A stretch of DNA of 35,124 nucleotides from Desulfobulbus sp. (GCA_028684915.1 JAQUEZ010000054.1:1-35124), one strand, 5' to 3'; positions 10,701 through 18,990 are shown, counted from the first letter of the stretch. Numbers and translations: made by a program. Notes: a model not told the origin generated them from the sequence alone.

Positions 10701-13581
10701 GACACGAGTCGGCGAGGGTGGTCTGGCGGCAGCATTCTGATCCGCTCGAGGGATTCCATTCGAGCAACCCGCGGTGGGAGATCAGCAAGCGCCAGAGGGT
10801 GCGTACTATCGCATCAAGGCTATAAAAGGCCTCGAAGGGGAGGCAGGCGAGGGTCAACAGACCCTGGAGCAGGCCAAGACCGGTCGAAATTGCCGCTGCG
10901 GTGAGGTGCTGCCGGAGGGAAATGTCCGCAGGCTTGAGCACCACGTGCCAGGTTGAAGCGATCAGCGAGGGGATGAGGATAATCCCCACCACCGCCACGG
11001 TCCAGAACCAGGCCATGGGCAACACGGTCCATCCCAACAGTAACAGCAGGGTCAGGGCAGCCGGGACGAGACTGCGCCGCAGGTTGTCGCCGATTTTCCA
11101 GCGAGACAGCATGGAGAGAGGATTCCTGCGAAATTTACCGGCAAGACAGGGAACAATAGGTGTCGCCCACTGCGCAACCTGCCAATCGCCTCGAATCCAC
11201 CGGTGCCGCCGACTGACATCCTCGCTGTAGTGCGACGGGTACTCCTCGTAGAGTTGCACATCGCTCAAAAGTCCGGAACGGGCATAACACCCCTCAAGGA
11301 GATCGTGGCTGAGGATGCGGTTATCCGGGAATCGCCCGTCAAGCGCCTGTTCAAAAGTATCGACCTCGTAAATACCCTTGCCGATGAACGAGCCTTCGCC
11401 AAACAGGTCCTGATAGACATCGGACACAGCGCGTGTATAAGGGTCGATACCGGAGTCGCTGCCGCACAGGCGTGCATATAAAGAGCGGTTGGCGACGGAC
11501 AGGCTCACCGCCACTCGGGGTTGGAGAATACCGTAGCCGGAAACAACCCGCTGTTTGTCCGGATCATAGCAGGCACGATTCAGTGGGTGCGCCAAGGCAC
11601 CGATAAATTGCCAGGCCGAATCGCGGGCCAGTTTCGTATCCGTGTCCAGGGTGATGACGTATTTAACCGTGGCGAGAACGTCTATTGTGCCGACAATAAA
11701 TGAAAAACGGTCTTTGGGGTCGACATTCGGCCCGGCGCGCAGCAGCCAGTTCAGGTCGGCAAGTTTGCCGCGTTTGCGCTCATGTCCCATCCAGATCCGT
11801 TCCTGCGGATTCCAGCGGCGGGGGCGATGAAAGAGAAAGAAGGTGTCTCCAGCCGAATTGCGGTATTTGCTGTTCAATCCTTCGATACCCTGCCGAGCCA
11901 GCTGTAACAGTGGTTCGTCTTCCGGTAAGGTTTCCTCAAGGGCGTCACGAAAATCAGTCAACAGGCCATAATGAAGATGTTGGTCTTGATTGGCTAGGAA
12001 GCGTACTTCCAGGGCCTCGATCAAGGTGCTGATGCTGTCCTCACTGGTGAGCATCGTCGGTACCACGACCAGGGTCCGCATTTCCTGCGGGATCCCTAGG
12101 GAAAAATCCATGCGTGGCAGTGGACGGGGCGTTGCCAGCAAGGTGACTAGCCAGTTTGCCAGGGCAACGGCCAGATGGCTACCGGCCAGCACGGAAAGCA
12201 GGAGAAAGAGACCGAACATCCATCCGTGCATGCCTGCGTGATGGACCCTGGTCGTCAAAACCCAGGCAAAGATGGCCGTCAACAGCAGGATACCGCCGCA
12301 ATACAGGGCCAAGGGGAAACGGCGGCTGATTGAAGCCAACGTCGAAAGCGTTGATTGATGCACCCCAACCTGTTGCTCGAGTTGCGTCCTTCCCTTGTCG
12401 ACCAGATAAAAGCCGACATGGGCCGCAGGGGCGTTGCCGTCTTGACTGTTGGCGATTTCGCAAGCCAGTTGAATGGCTTGGAGTGCTACCTCGTTTTCCG
12501 AGCGGGTACTTTTTTTGGCAATTGCTTCCACAGCATGGCGGTAACGATCACGCGTGGCAAAATCCATTTTGTCGTAGACGTCGCCGGGATCCTGACGCAG
12601 GGTCTGCTCGACGATGCTCATGGTCTCGACAAAAATGCGCCAGTCCATTGCCCCCAGAAATCGGAGGCTGTTGATGGTATTGCTGATGGAAACCCGATCA
12701 GCGGCCTGTTGCTGATTTTCCGCTCGCACCAGTTGTTCAATTGTTTGACCGGACTCGGCCAAGCGCTGTTCAATCCAGGTGAGCGGCAGGGCCAGATCCA
12801 GGCTTTGTCCCTGGAGGCGGCGCGCACATTCGGCAACAAAGGCACTGACCAGGTTCGGCTTTGACCGCGCCATGTCGGCGATGACCAGAATCAGACTTTT
12901 GGGATCCTTCTCCGCGACCTCGATCATCTGGTCCGCCCAGGTGTTGGCAAGGTTACGATGGATTCTGTCGGCGGCCACCCGGACGGCTACCCGGCGAAGA
13001 TTCTCGACCAATGCCAGGCGGAGCATGATGGGGATTGCCCAGAGTTCGCCAAAGGTGAGAATGGTGACGGTCTGGTAGGCGCTGACAAAGCTGCTAAGAC
13101 TTTCCGGATCGACCAGCCCATCCCCGTGGGCGATCGTCTCCAGGGCAATGTCGTAAACACGAGGGAGTTCGGCCGATTGGCCATTGTGCAGGTGCGGCAG
13201 TTCGCGGCTATACCCTTTGGGTAGGTGCCGTTTTGCCGTTTGCATTTGCTCCTCGATCAAATAAAAGTTATCAAGCAGCCATTCCCCTGCCGGAGCAATT
13301 CTTCGGTTTGCTTGCACTGCTTCCGTCAGGAGAACGCGGACCCCGCGGAGGATACTTTCGTTATCAGCCAACCGTTTCAGAAGGCGGTCTTGAGGACGCC
13401 CGTGTTGTAAGGTGTGCAACATCGCCAAGGCCTTGCCATGATGCTCCATCTGCTCGGCGCTGAACAATCCTGATCGTAGGGGGGGCTCACCGTTGGCATA
13501 TTGTACCAGCGGTGTTTTTTTTACGAGGTATCTTCGTAGTGAAAGCACAAAATGACGAATGGCCGTAATGCGGATGTTCAT
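4795..13581 (-). CDS. ndvB: Cyclic beta-1,2-glucan synthase (GT84 plus GH94)
   Basis: Giant inner-membrane enzyme of 2928 residues, close to the 2830-2870 of Brucella Cgs and rhizobial NdvB. It polymerises glucose from UDP-glucose into cyclic beta-1,2-glucan. Parts in order: an N-terminal region; membrane segments near residues 420-480; a GT84 glycosyltransferase with LDTDTK near 645 and RRHRWIRGDW near 794; more membrane segments near 835-880 and 960-1003; a glycoamylase-like domain with SGTPWGVSECGYNA and FMAHHQGMSLLSL near 1560; two GH94 beta-sandwich repeats (each begins with an L(L)SNGRY/FFNGLGG-type stretch); and a GH94 catalytic domain with GSGDWNDGMD near 2600. ATG at 13581 is preferred to TTG at 13602, since AAGGAG (13590-13595 on the complement) lies 8 bases before it. 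Upstream 13582-13819 is AT-rich and presumably holds its promoter. The likely role is osmotic or envelope adaptation. Confidence 0.95.
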   Translation of the reverse strand: MNIRITAIRHFVLSLRRYLVKKTPLVQYANGEPPLRSGLFSAEQMEHHGKALAMLHTLQHGRPQDRLLKRLADNESILRGVRVLLTEAVQANRRIAPAGEWLLDNFYLIEEQMQTAKRHLPKGYSRELPHLHNGQSAELPRVYDIALETIAHGDGLVDPESLSSFVSAYQTVTILTFGELWAIPIMLRLALVENLRRVAVRVAADRIHRNLANTWADQMIEVAEKDPKSLILVIADMARSKPNLVSAFVAECARRLQGQSLDLALPLTWIEQRLAESGQTIEQLVRAENQQQAADRVSISNTINSLRFLGAMDWRIFVETMSIVEQTLRQDPGDVYDKMDFATRDRYRHAVEAIAKKSTRSENEVALQAIQLACEIANSQDGNAPAAHVGFYLVDKGRTQLEQQVGVHQSTLSTLASISRRFPLALYCGGILLLTAIFAWVLTTRVHHAGMHGWMFGLFLLLSVLAGSHLAVALANWLVTLLATPRPLPRMDFSLGIPQEMRTLVVVPTMLTSEDSISTLIEALEVRFLANQDQHLHYGLLTDFRDALEETLPEDEPLLQLARQGIEGLNSKYRNSAGDTFFLFHRPRRWNPQERIWMGHERKRGKLADLNWLLRAGPNVDPKDRFSFIVGTIDVLATVKYVITLDTDTKLARDSAWQFIGALAHPLNRACYDPDKQRVVSGYGILQPRVAVSLSVANRSLYARLCGSDSGIDPYTRAVSDVYQDLFGEGSFIGKGIYEVDTFEQALDGRFPDNRILSHDLLEGCYARSGLLSDVQLYEEYPSHYSEDVSRRHRWIRGDWQVAQWATPIVPCLAGKFRRNPLSMLSRWKIGDNLRRSLVPAALTLLLLLGWTVLPMAWFWTVAVVGIILIPSLIASTWHVVLKPADISLRQHLTAAAISTGLGLLQGLLTLACLPFEAFYSLDAIVRTLWRLLISHRGLLEWNPSSGSECCRQTTLADSCRAMGIAPILAATAVLVLGFLRPSSLWSATPILLLWLSSPVVAWWTGRSPAPRQARLLPEQTVFLHSMARKTWVFFETFVGPEDYWLPPDNFQEHPIAVVAHRTSPTNMGLSLLANLSACDFGYISPGKLIERTTNALCTMESLERYRGHFYNWYDTQSLKPLLPLYISSVDSGNLAGHLLVLRQGLLGLADEVILGKRFFEGLEDSLNIALETAALLPATEARIALLHQQLAAVIYAQPTDLAALRLHLATWAPAAEAAIKGAEAGNVESESSLAWWMQSFVRQCHDGLDELSLLAPWLENTSMHQGTAALPDLNRIPTLRQLAALADQILPSLESRLALGESAEETAWLEPIIAHIKEASCRADERIATLERLALQANKMAQMEYGFLFDTSRRLLAIGYNTGDHRQDASYYDLLASEARFASFVAIAQGGLPQETWFALGRLLTTTGCGSVLLSWSGSMFEYLMPLLVMPTYEDTLLDQTCRGAVASQIDYGRKSGTPWGVSECGYNAIDAHLNYQYRAFGVPGLGLKRGLAEDLVIAPYATALALMVDPEKACLNLERMADIGFMGRFGFYEAIDYTPSRLPRGVENVVVRSFMAHHQGMSLLSLAYLLLDRPMQKRFETEPLFQATLLLLQERIPKGTTLFTHSTELAASQETSTTVDTPMRVFNSPDTPNPEVQLLSNGRYHVMVTNAGGGYSRWQDLAVTRWREDSTCDNWGSFCYIRDVASGTFWSTTHQPVLRQSDAFETVFSEERAEFRCRHDEMDAYTEVVVSSEDDVEVRRITLTNRSRKRKTIDVTSYAEVVLAPPAGDALHPAFSNLFVQTEIIREQRAILCTRRPRSVNEQTPWMFHLMAVHGAEVGDISYETDRLRFIGRGNTVASPQAMSGNADFFTGALSNSEGSVLDPIVAIRYRIILQAEESVTINLVSGIGETRDDALRLVEKHQDRRLADRVFDLAWTHGQVLLRQFNASEADSQLYRRLAGSIIYNNPTLRAEPSLLIKNRRGQSGLWGYAISGDLPIVLLQIEDPANIELVRQLVQAHAYWRLKGLSVDLVIWNEDRAGYRQLLHDQIMGLIAAGVEANVIDRPGGIFVRPGDQIAEEDRILIQTVARAIISDKRGSLAEQIKGRNVLEATVPALIPTRTHRSDPLPVAPNPRLDLSFFNGLGGFTPDGREYVITTAQGQLTPAPWVNVLANPQFGTIISESGLAYTWAENAHEFRLTPWANDPVCDSTGEALYLRDEERGHFWSPTPLPCRGATPYATRHGFGYSIFEHTERGISSELTVYVALDAAVKFMVLKVRNESGRHRRLSATGYVEWVLGDLRPKSTMHVVTEIDPASGALLARNPYNTEFSNRTAFFAVDDTVRTMTGDRTEFLGRNGTLQAPAAMTRTHLSGRVGAALDPCGAIQVSFELAAGQEREIIFKLGVGHNLEEANNLVHRFRGPTAARTALDLVWQHWKHTLGAIQVETPDQSVNVLVNGWLLYQILSCRMWARSATYQSGGAFGFRDQLQDVMALIYARPHLVREHLLLAASHQFPEGDVQHWWHPPLDRGVRTRCSDDYLWLPLVVSCYVQTTGDTGILDEAVHFVLGRPVKADEDSYYDLPGQSEETASLYEHCVRAIVHGLTFGEHGLPLIGSGDWNDGMDLIGIQGKGESVWLGFFLYEVLERFSEIARARDDMEFAKNCTEEAMVLRRNIKEHGWDGQWYRRAYFDDGTPLGSSSNPECQIDSIAQSWSVLSGAGDPERSHQAMESLNERLVRRQDRLIQLLDPPFDTSELQPGYIKGYVPGVRENGGQYTHAAIWATMAFARLGDHLRAWELFDLINPIHHARSPEEIDIYKVEPYVVAADVYAVPPHIGRGGWTWYTGSAAWMYRLLVESLLGVKLEVNILRFIPCLPADWGEFTMHYRYRETLYHIRIMQTKTVSGAMQVTVDGLEQNDGAIHLIDDHQEHAVEVRTPVPTDKTEENLGK

Positions 13582-13819
13582 ACTGAAATCTCCTTGGTCC
13601 AACCAGTTTTCCGGCCCACTCAGATGAAAGACGGAATCAACGTCGTTTCATTGCATGTTCAGTCCACTATCAGTGAAATTATTTATGATGGCGTCGTAAA
13701 AACACTATTTATTGTATGAATTTATTTTTACTGAGCTCTTTCTTCAGGAAGAGATGGACTGTATGCGAACCCATCATTTATATATTTACGTAATTTTATA
13801 GCGATGCATAAATCGACTC

Positions 13820-14182
13820 CTACAGGCGAGTCAATGCTTTATTGACACTGTAGATTAGCGCCTGCTGCCGGAGAGGTTTTAAGAGATAATCGATTGCATC
13901 CATGCCAAAACTCGTCCTCATCGCTTCGTTACAGGGGTATGCTGTCATTATGATGACCCGTGTCATCAGATTTCTCCGTGTCACCTCGTCTATAATGTCT
14001 ATTCCCCATCCGTCCGGAAGGTGAATATCAGCAAGAATGAGATCAAAACAATGTGTGTTCATCTGTGATAACGCACTGCAATAGCATGAAGACGTGATGA
14101 CGGAATGGTTCTCCAGAGTGAGAAATCTGTGGAAGCTGTACCTGACAGATTCTTCATCGTCGATCACAAGTATGTCAGCCAC
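13820..14182 (-). CDS. Stand-alone response regulator receiver protein
   Basis: CheY-like single-domain protein of 120 residues with no output domain. Asp8-Asp9 in VIDDEES, phospho-acceptor Asp52 in LILADIHLPDG, the switch Thr in IIMTAY and the Lys in LLKPL are all present, so it should be phosphorylatable. I start at GTG 14182 (VADILVIDDEE) because GGAGAAG at 14187-14193 on the complement precedes it; a TTG 33 bases upstream has no such signal. Its sequence is strikingly like the receiver of the sigma-54 regulator at 19285-20994 (IDDEESxRxxFxRFL, ADIxLxDGxGI, the DY..KP end). The same kinase may serve both. It lies 110 bases after the coiled-coil gene and 238 before the glucan synthase, same strand. 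Confidence 0.9.
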   Translation of the reverse strand: MADILVIDDEESVRYSFHRFLTLENHSVITSSCYCSALSQMNTHCFDLILADIHLPDGWGIDIIDEVTRRNLMTRVIIMTAYPCNEAMRTSFGMDAIDYLLKPLRQQALIYSVNKALTRL

Positions 14183-14291
14183 GTATCTTCTCCATTGAGC
14201 CGGGTCGATTGACAAAAAAATGGTTTATGCTTTTGGGTGGTTGGTGCAGCGTATTGGGCGGCACAGTATTGCCCCCAGCGGGAACCATTGG

Positions 14292-14576
14292 TTAGCTCTT
14301 GGTAATCGCTTTTTGAATTTCGTCTTGCAGCTCAACCCACGCATTTTCTAAACCTTCTTTGATCTCGTGCCAAACATCCTCATGTGCCTCATCCAGTTGC
14401 TTCAAATGCGCCCTGGCAGCTTCAACCTTCTGCTCAAGTTCCTCAATGCGATTAATATGTTGAACCCTTTCGATGGCAGTCAGAGTGATTGGCTCTGCCT
14501 TGAATTCAGCAAGTTGTGCCTGGGCAAGGTCCAATTCTGCTTGGATTTTTTCTTTGTAGGCTTCTTTCGTGCTCAT
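14292..14576 (-). CDS. Small coiled-coil stress protein, sll1863-like
   Basis: Soluble, highly charged protein of 94 residues that reads as almost continuous alpha-helical coiled coil, rich in Glu, Lys, Ala and Gln. It has no signal peptide or membrane segment. The C-terminal stretch EIKEGLENAWVELQDEIQKA resembles the repeated WxxLKxGxxxAWxxL pattern I associate with the sll1863-type stress-response coiled-coil family. That recognition is from memory and is moderate. Start ATG 14576 is set by the AGGAGAGG ribosome site just upstream; a TTG 18 bases earlier lacks one. A sigma-54-like promoter (14684-14699) and dyad (14809-14824) lie upstream, so I expect stress-dependent expression separate from ftsH. 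Confidence 0.8.
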   Translation of the reverse strand: MSTKEAYKEKIQAELDLAQAQLAEFKAEPITLTAIERVQHINRIEELEQKVEAARAHLKQLDEAHEDVWHEIKEGLENAWVELQDEIQKAITKS

Positions 14577-14683
14577 ATCCTCTCCTCTTTGCATAGGGTT
14601 TTAGACGGTTTTGGAAAAGCCATTCAATGCATCTTTTTGCATGTGATGGACTTTTTATGGAAACGGCAATCATCTCTTTTTTA

Positions 14684-14699
14684 ATCAAGATCCGTGCCG
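14684..14699 (-). promoter_or_regulatory. Sigma-54-like promoter before the coiled-coil stress gene
   Basis: On the complement the element reads CGGCACGGATCTTGAT. The -24 half GGCACG is perfect, spacing from GG to the -12 dinucleotide is the required 10 bases, but -12 is TTGA instead of TTGC. Predicted transcription start is near 14673, about 97 bases before the ATG at 14576. A GCAAC-N6-GTTGC dyad is centred 131 bp upstream of the -12. Confidence 0.5.
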
Positions 14700-14771
14700 A
14701 CAGGATGGTTGCCCTGTGTAAGTGTTATTTATATTATAAAAACAGATGTTTATTCGATCTTGTATAAATGT

Positions 14772-14791
14772 TTTTGCCTTGAAAGGCAAAA
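14772..14791 (-). terminator. Perfect hairpin after ftsH, possible terminator
   Basis: TTTTGCCTT-GA-AAGGCAAAA, a perfect 9+9 inverted repeat 62 bases after the ftsH stop. No pure U run follows on the complement (ACATTTAT does), so termination would be weak. It could instead be a processing or protective structure separating ftsH from the coiled-coil gene. Confidence 0.35.
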
Positions 14792-14808
14792 GGGGAAAAG
14801 TGTTGCCT

Positions 14809-14824
14809 GCAACAGAAACGTTGC
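14809..14824. promoter_or_regulatory. Dyad GCAAC-N6-GTTGC, candidate enhancer site
   Basis: GCAACAGAAACGTTGC, a perfect 5+5 dyad with a 6-base spacer. Overlapping it is a second dyad, TGTTGC-CT-GCAACA, at 14801-14814. It is centred 131 bp upstream of the sigma-54-like -12 element, a usual enhancer distance for NtrC-type activators. The same GCAAC-N6-GTTGC architecture occurs at 27871-27886. Confidence 0.45.
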
Positions 14825-14853
14825 CCTCTGTTCGTTGATTTTCACGCCGCGAT

Positions 14854-16752
14854 TTATGCGTGGGTTTCGGGTGTGTCCGCCTCCAGCATTTTTCTCAGTT
14901 CCTCTCCCTGTACGCTTTCGTTTTTGGCAAGAAGGAGCGCCAGTTCATCGAGAACGGTGCGCCGCTTGGCAAGAATGGTTCGCACACGTTGATGGCTTTC
15001 CTCGACAAGGCGTGAAACCTCTTCATCTATTTGCGCTGCTTTGGCCTCACTGTAATTTTTGCCGGAAGAGAAGTTGTCTGGAAGAAACATGGATTGGCGC
15101 GCTCGTTCATAGCTCACCAGGCCCAGGCTTTCGCTCATCCCATATTCGGTGACCATGGCCCGTGCAATATCCGAAGCCCGCTGCAGATCGTTCTGAGCCC
15201 CGGTCGATATTTCCTGGAAAACCAGTTCCTCTGCCACTCGGCCACCTAAGAGCACGGCCAAACGGTCAAGCAGTTCCGAGCGCGTCATCAGATAACGATC
15301 TTCGGTGGGTTGCTGCTGGGTATATCCAAGGGCCGCAATCCCTCGGGGAATGATGGAAACTTTATGGACATGGTCGGCATGTTCAACCGACTCGGCCACA
15401 ATCGCGTGCCCGGATTCATGGATGGCCACAATCTCTTTTTCCAGAGTGTTCATCACCCGGTTCTTTTTTTGCAATCCCGCAACCACCCGGTCAATGGCTT
15501 CGTCAAAATCGGTCGGCTCCACTGCTTCTTTTTCATTTCTGGCTGCCAGCAATGCGGCTTCGTTGATGATATTGGCCAGATCGGCTCCAACAAATCCCGG
15601 GGTGCGCCCGGCAATTTCACGCAGATCCACTTCAGGGCCCAATGTCACATTTTTAGAATGAATGTTTAAGATAGCTTCCCGGCCATTGATATCCGGCCGA
15701 TCCACCAGGACCTGACGGTCGAACCGACCCGGCCGGAGCAGGGCAGGGTCGAGGATCTCCGGTCGGTTGGTGGCCGCCATGATGATGACCCCTTTGTTGG
15801 TATCGAATCCATCCATCTCCACCAGCAGTTGATTCAGAGTTTGCTCCCGTTCATCATGGCCTCCCATAACATTCATCCCCCGCGCTTTTCCCAGGGCATC
15901 GAGTTCATCGATAAAAATGATGCAGGGTGCCTGAGCCGCAGCCTGGGCAAACATATCGCGAACACGGGCAGCGCCCACGCCGACAAACATTTCCACAAAT
16001 TCAGAGCCGCTGATGCTGAAGAACGGCACCTTGGCCTCGCCGGCAACGGCTCTGGCCAGGAGGGTCTTGCCGGTGCCCGGGGGACCAACGAGCAGCACCC
16101 CTTTGGGTATCCTGCCGCCCAGTTTTTGCGCTTTCTCCGGAGTGCTTAAAAATTCAACCACTTCCTCGAGTTCTTCCTGGGCCTCGTCGATACCGGCCAC
16201 ATCCATAAAACTGACCTTGATCTCACTCTCTGCAAAAATTTTAGCTTTGCTTTTGCCAAAAGACATGGCGCCCATGCCGGGCCCCATTTTTTTCAGGGTA
16301 AAACGCCAAATGAGGAAAAAAAGACCCAGAGGAATAATCCAGGCAAGCAGGCCGCTGAAAAATTTATTTTGGTACCAGCCGGAATAGCTCACTTTTTGCT
16401 CATCCAACGCCTTCACCAGGCCGGGGTCATTGACGCGAATGGTCGTGAATTCCTTTGCTGGGGTTTCTGTCAGCGTTCCGGTGATATTTTCAGGGCTCAG
16501 GGTCAGATCGGCTACCTTGCCATCGGCAAGCAGTTGTTTGAATTGGCTATAGGGTATTGATTCCACCTTCGTGGAAAAGAAATAGGGCTGGAGGTAGAAA
16601 AAGGAAAGCAGGACCAACAGGGAAAGCCAGATATTGAACGGGCCTTTGGGCGATTGGTCATTTTTTTTGTTTTGCGGAGCCCCGCGGTTGAACACGTTGC
16701 GAAGCCTGTCGGCAAAAGAGTCGGGCTGTTTATTCTGCAAATCTTGCGGCAT
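14854..16752 (-). CDS. ftsH: ATP-dependent zinc metalloprotease FtsH
   Basis: Membrane-anchored AAA+ protease of 632 residues that degrades damaged or unassembled membrane and some cytosolic proteins as a hexamer. Visible in order: cytosolic N-tail, membrane segment 1 near 41-60, periplasmic loop, membrane segment 2 near 131-150, Walker A GPPGTGKT near 215, Walker [11 protein letters not shown], second region of homology [19 protein letters not shown], zinc motif HESGH near 443, and the third-ligand Asp in [12 protein letters not shown]. All catalytic residues are intact. ATG 16752 is preceded by AAGGA at normal spacing. It follows two SPFH genes on the same strand after a 112-base gap, which suggests that the SPFH pair controls this protease as HflKC does. 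Confidence 0.97.
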   Translation of the reverse strand: MPQDLQNKQPDSFADRLRNVFNRGAPQNKKNDQSPKGPFNIWLSLLVLLSFFYLQPYFFSTKVESIPYSQFKQLLADGKVADLTLSPENITGTLTETPAKEFTTIRVNDPGLVKALDEQKVSYSGWYQNKFFSGLLAWIIPLGLFFLIWRFTLKKMGPGMGAMSFGKSKAKIFAESEIKVSFMDVAGIDEAQEELEEVVEFLSTPEKAQKLGGRIPKGVLLVGPPGTGKTLLARAVAGEAKVPFFSISGSEFVEMFVGVGAARVRDMFAQAAAQAPCIIFIDELDALGKARGMNVMGGHDEREQTLNQLLVEMDGFDTNKGVIIMAATNRPEILDPALLRPGRFDRQVLVDRPDINGREAILNIHSKNVTLGPEVDLREIAGRTPGFVGADLANIINEAALLAARNEKEAVEPTDFDEAIDRVVAGLQKKNRVMNTLEKEIVAIHESGHAIVAESVEHADHVHKVSIIPRGIAALGYTQQQPTEDRYLMTRSELLDRLAVLLGGRVAEELVFQEISTGAQNDLQRASDIARAMVTEYGMSESLGLVSYERARQSMFLPDNFSSGKNYSEAKAAQIDEEVSRLVEESHQRVRTILAKRRTVLDELALLLAKNESVQGEELRKMLEADTPETHA

Positions 16753-16864
16753 GGTATTTTTCCTTGTTTAAAGGTCGCGGGAATAATTATTGGAATCCTT
16801 TTTTCTTCCCCCGACCCTAACGTCTCAAGTACAACCGCCTGTCCTGCAAGGTGGCCGTACTCTC

Positions 16865-17893
16865 TTATTTTTCACGGGCGAGCGATTGCACGCCGAGTGT
16901 TTCAATCAAACGGTTGATGTCGGTTGTTTTGAGATTCATCCCGCCTTCGGAGACCGGCAAGAGGATGATGCGCTTGTCCTGCATGGCCTCGGCAATACGC
17001 AATTTAACGATGGCTTCGCCTCCCGACCCGGCCAGGGCATTGTTCATCTCCTGGATGCCATTGGCTTCGGCCACACCTTCGGCCGTAATGGCCCGGGCTA
17101 AAAGTTTTTGCTGTTCCAGATAGACATCGGCATCGATCTTGGCCTTGAGATATTCGCCATCGGCATCGGCCACCATCTTGTTGACCTCTCCCTTGGCTTC
17201 TTCCAATTTGCGCTTGTATTCCTCTGTTGCGGCATGCTGCGCTGATTTGTTTTTCTCCACCTGCTGATCGGCGACTTTTTTATCCTCAATGGCCTTGGTG
17301 TATTCAGCGTTGAAGCGATAGTCATTGGTCAGCACCTTCTCGATAATGATGCCCATGGGCCCTAAAATTTGCTGCAATGCCACACGCACCTTATCGGACT
17401 GGGTCTCCCGAGCATCTGCCACATAAAAGGCCTCGGTTTTCAATTCACCGAAAATATCCCGAGGTTTACTGCGGGCAACCGTCCGCACGATAATCCCTCG
17501 CAGGCGTTCGTCATTTCGCGCCACATATTGGAGAATATAGGGGGCCTTGGCCGCATCAATACGATAGGCAATGATCACATCAAGACTGATGTCATTGCCG
17601 TCAATGGTTTTAAACAGCAAATCATCCCTGGTTTTTCGATCCCCTCGTGTTTTTGAATACGTCATTTCCAGGTTTTGCAGTTTGGTGTCGAACACATTCC
17701 AGTCGTTGATAAAGGGTAGAAAAAAATAGGTGCCACCCGGTGGGTAGATGCGATCTTCAACCCCTTTCGGTCCCCAGAAGGCCACTTTGCGAGTTCTGAC
17801 TCCAACCTCTGTCAGGCCGGTGGTGTGGGGCGTGCAACCAGTGAACGTGAAGAGGGCCAGGGCCAATACCGTCAAAGCAAACAATTGTTTCAT
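16865..17893 (-). CDS. SPFH/prohibitin-family putative lipoprotein (HflC-like)
   Basis: Protein of 342 residues with a short signal sequence (MKQLFALTVLALALFTFTGC) ending in a possible lipobox FTGC; Phe at -3 is unusual but Gly-Cys is right. The SPFH domain spans about residues 25-200 and is followed by a long Lys/Glu/Ala-rich coiled coil (about 200-285), as in prohibitins and HflC. Such proteins multimerise into membrane cages around FtsH. Here lipid anchoring would replace the usual N-terminal membrane helix and put the domain in the periplasm. The ATG shares ATGA with the stop of the preceding SPFH gene, so the two are coupled; ftsH follows. It is not a clear HflC orthologue, so no symbol is given. 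Confidence 0.85.
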   Translation of the reverse strand: MKQLFALTVLALALFTFTGCTPHTTGLTEVGVRTRKVAFWGPKGVEDRIYPPGGTYFFLPFINDWNVFDTKLQNLEMTYSKTRGDRKTRDDLLFKTIDGNDISLDVIIAYRIDAAKAPYILQYVARNDERLRGIIVRTVARSKPRDIFGELKTEAFYVADARETQSDKVRVALQQILGPMGIIIEKVLTNDYRFNAEYTKAIEDKKVADQQVEKNKSAQHAATEEYKRKLEEAKGEVNKMVADADGEYLKAKIDADVYLEQQKLLARAITAEGVAEANGIQEMNNALAGSGGEAIVKLRIAEAMQDKRIILLPVSEGGMNLKTTDINRLIETLGVQSLAREK

Positions 17894-18990
17894 GGGGTGC
17901 CTTCCTTGCGAACGTCGAAAAGTTGGAGTGTATTCTCCAGATTCAAGGGATTGACTCCATGCGGGCCGTCACTGGGCAGGATGATAATATCCAGGCCTTT
18001 GTACACATCAGCCATTTTGAGCGCGACCATGCGCGCGGAACCTGTCCCTTGCAAGGCCTCGTTTTTCAGCCGCACCTTCTCTGCCTCTGCCAGTTTGACC
18101 TGCAGGTTGGCGGTCGCTTTGATGCTGCGCGCATAGAGGTCTTTTTCGGCTATCTTGCGGGTGACATAGGCTTTGCCTTTTTCGAGTTCAACCGCGGCGA
18201 TAACCATGCCTTCCTGGATTATTTTCTTTAATCCCGCCTCCTCTTTGGCCGCTCGTGCCGCCGACTGGTTGGTAAAGACCATCTGATCCTGGAGCTTTTT
18301 CTCCTCGATGTTTTTCTGAATTTCCGGGCTGTAGATGAAATAGCGAACCAAAACTTGATCCACCTGGATGCCTTTTGCATTCAACTCGCTGTTTAACCGC
18401 GTCTTTGCCTCTTCCGCTTTTTGAACTCGCAGGGGGCTGTTGTAAAATTCTTCCGTTGTCAGTTTGCCCAAGGTCTCTTTTAAGGCCGGTTCCGCTTTGG
18501 GAATGATCCCGTTATCTTCAAAAAGGTTGCCGGGGCCAATGGTTGTGAAGACCAGGTAGGGGTCTTTGATGTGGTAGAGCATGGAAACATCGACATCCAC
18601 GAAGAAACCGTCCGAGGTCTGAATGTGTGCGGCCCGATCCTTGCGCGCGGCGCGAGCGGCCGTTTCAGGGGAATTGGTCAATTCCAAGACCTGGATTCCT
18701 TTGGGGAGCAGATACATTTCTTGGAGCCCAAAAGGGAGGACAAAACTCAACCCCGCGTGATACACCTCTTTCTGCACACCACGATTCATTCCTATTCGGA
18801 CAACTTTGATGCCGTATTCATCCGGCTGTACGTAGACGAACAACAGGTTGTAGCAAATAACAACCAAGACCAATACGAGCGCAAGCATGTTCATGCCACC
18901 CACCAGGGCGCGATTCATCACTGGCAGGCGAAACAACTCTTTAAGTTTATTCACAAAAGCAATAAGTGTATCCAACTGATTGCCGGTCAT
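17890..18990 (-). CDS. SPFH/prohibitin-family membrane protein (HflK-like)
   Basis: Protein of 366 residues with one N-terminal membrane helix (about 32-52, MNMLALVLVLVVICYNLLFV). It is followed by an SPFH domain starting at YVQPDEYGIKVVRIG and a charged coiled coil (about 235-320: IEEKKLQDQ through KLAEAEKVRLK). By analogy with HflK it would sit in the inner membrane with the SPFH domain outside and assemble with the next gene product around FtsH. First gene of the SPFH-SPFH-ftsH set. AAGGAG lies immediately upstream of ATG 18990 (revcomp of CTCCTT at 18999-19004). A sigma-54-like element lies about 130 bases upstream. The family assignment is firm; orthology to HflK is not. Confidence 0.86.
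   Translation of the reverse strand: MTGNQLDTLIAFVNKLKELFRLPVMNRALVGGMNMLALVLVLVVICYNLLFVYVQPDEYGIKVVRIGMNRGVQKEVYHAGLSFVLPFGLQEMYLLPKGIQVLELTNSPETAARAARKDRAAHIQTSDGFFVDVDVSMLYHIKDPYLVFTTIGPGNLFEDNGIIPKAEPALKETLGKLTTEEFYNSPLRVQKAEEAKTRLNSELNAKGIQVDQVLVRYFIYSPEIQKNIEEKKLQDQMVFTNQSAARAAKEEAGLKKIIQEGMVIAAVELEKGKAYVTRKIAEKDLYARSIKATANLQVKLAEAEKVRLKNEALQGTGSARMVALKMADVYKGLDIIILPSDGPHGVNPLNLENTLQLFDVRKEGTP

Noticed and set aside
4855..13463. Many forward-strand open frames opposite the glucan synthase gene
   Set aside because: They are antisense shadows of one high-GC-third-position gene, lack family motifs and are contradicted by the continuous domain structure on the other strand.
14265..14275. 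GGCACAGTATTGC as a sigma-54 element near the receiver gene
   Set aside because: The spacing is 9 rather than 10 bases and it points away from the neighbouring genes.
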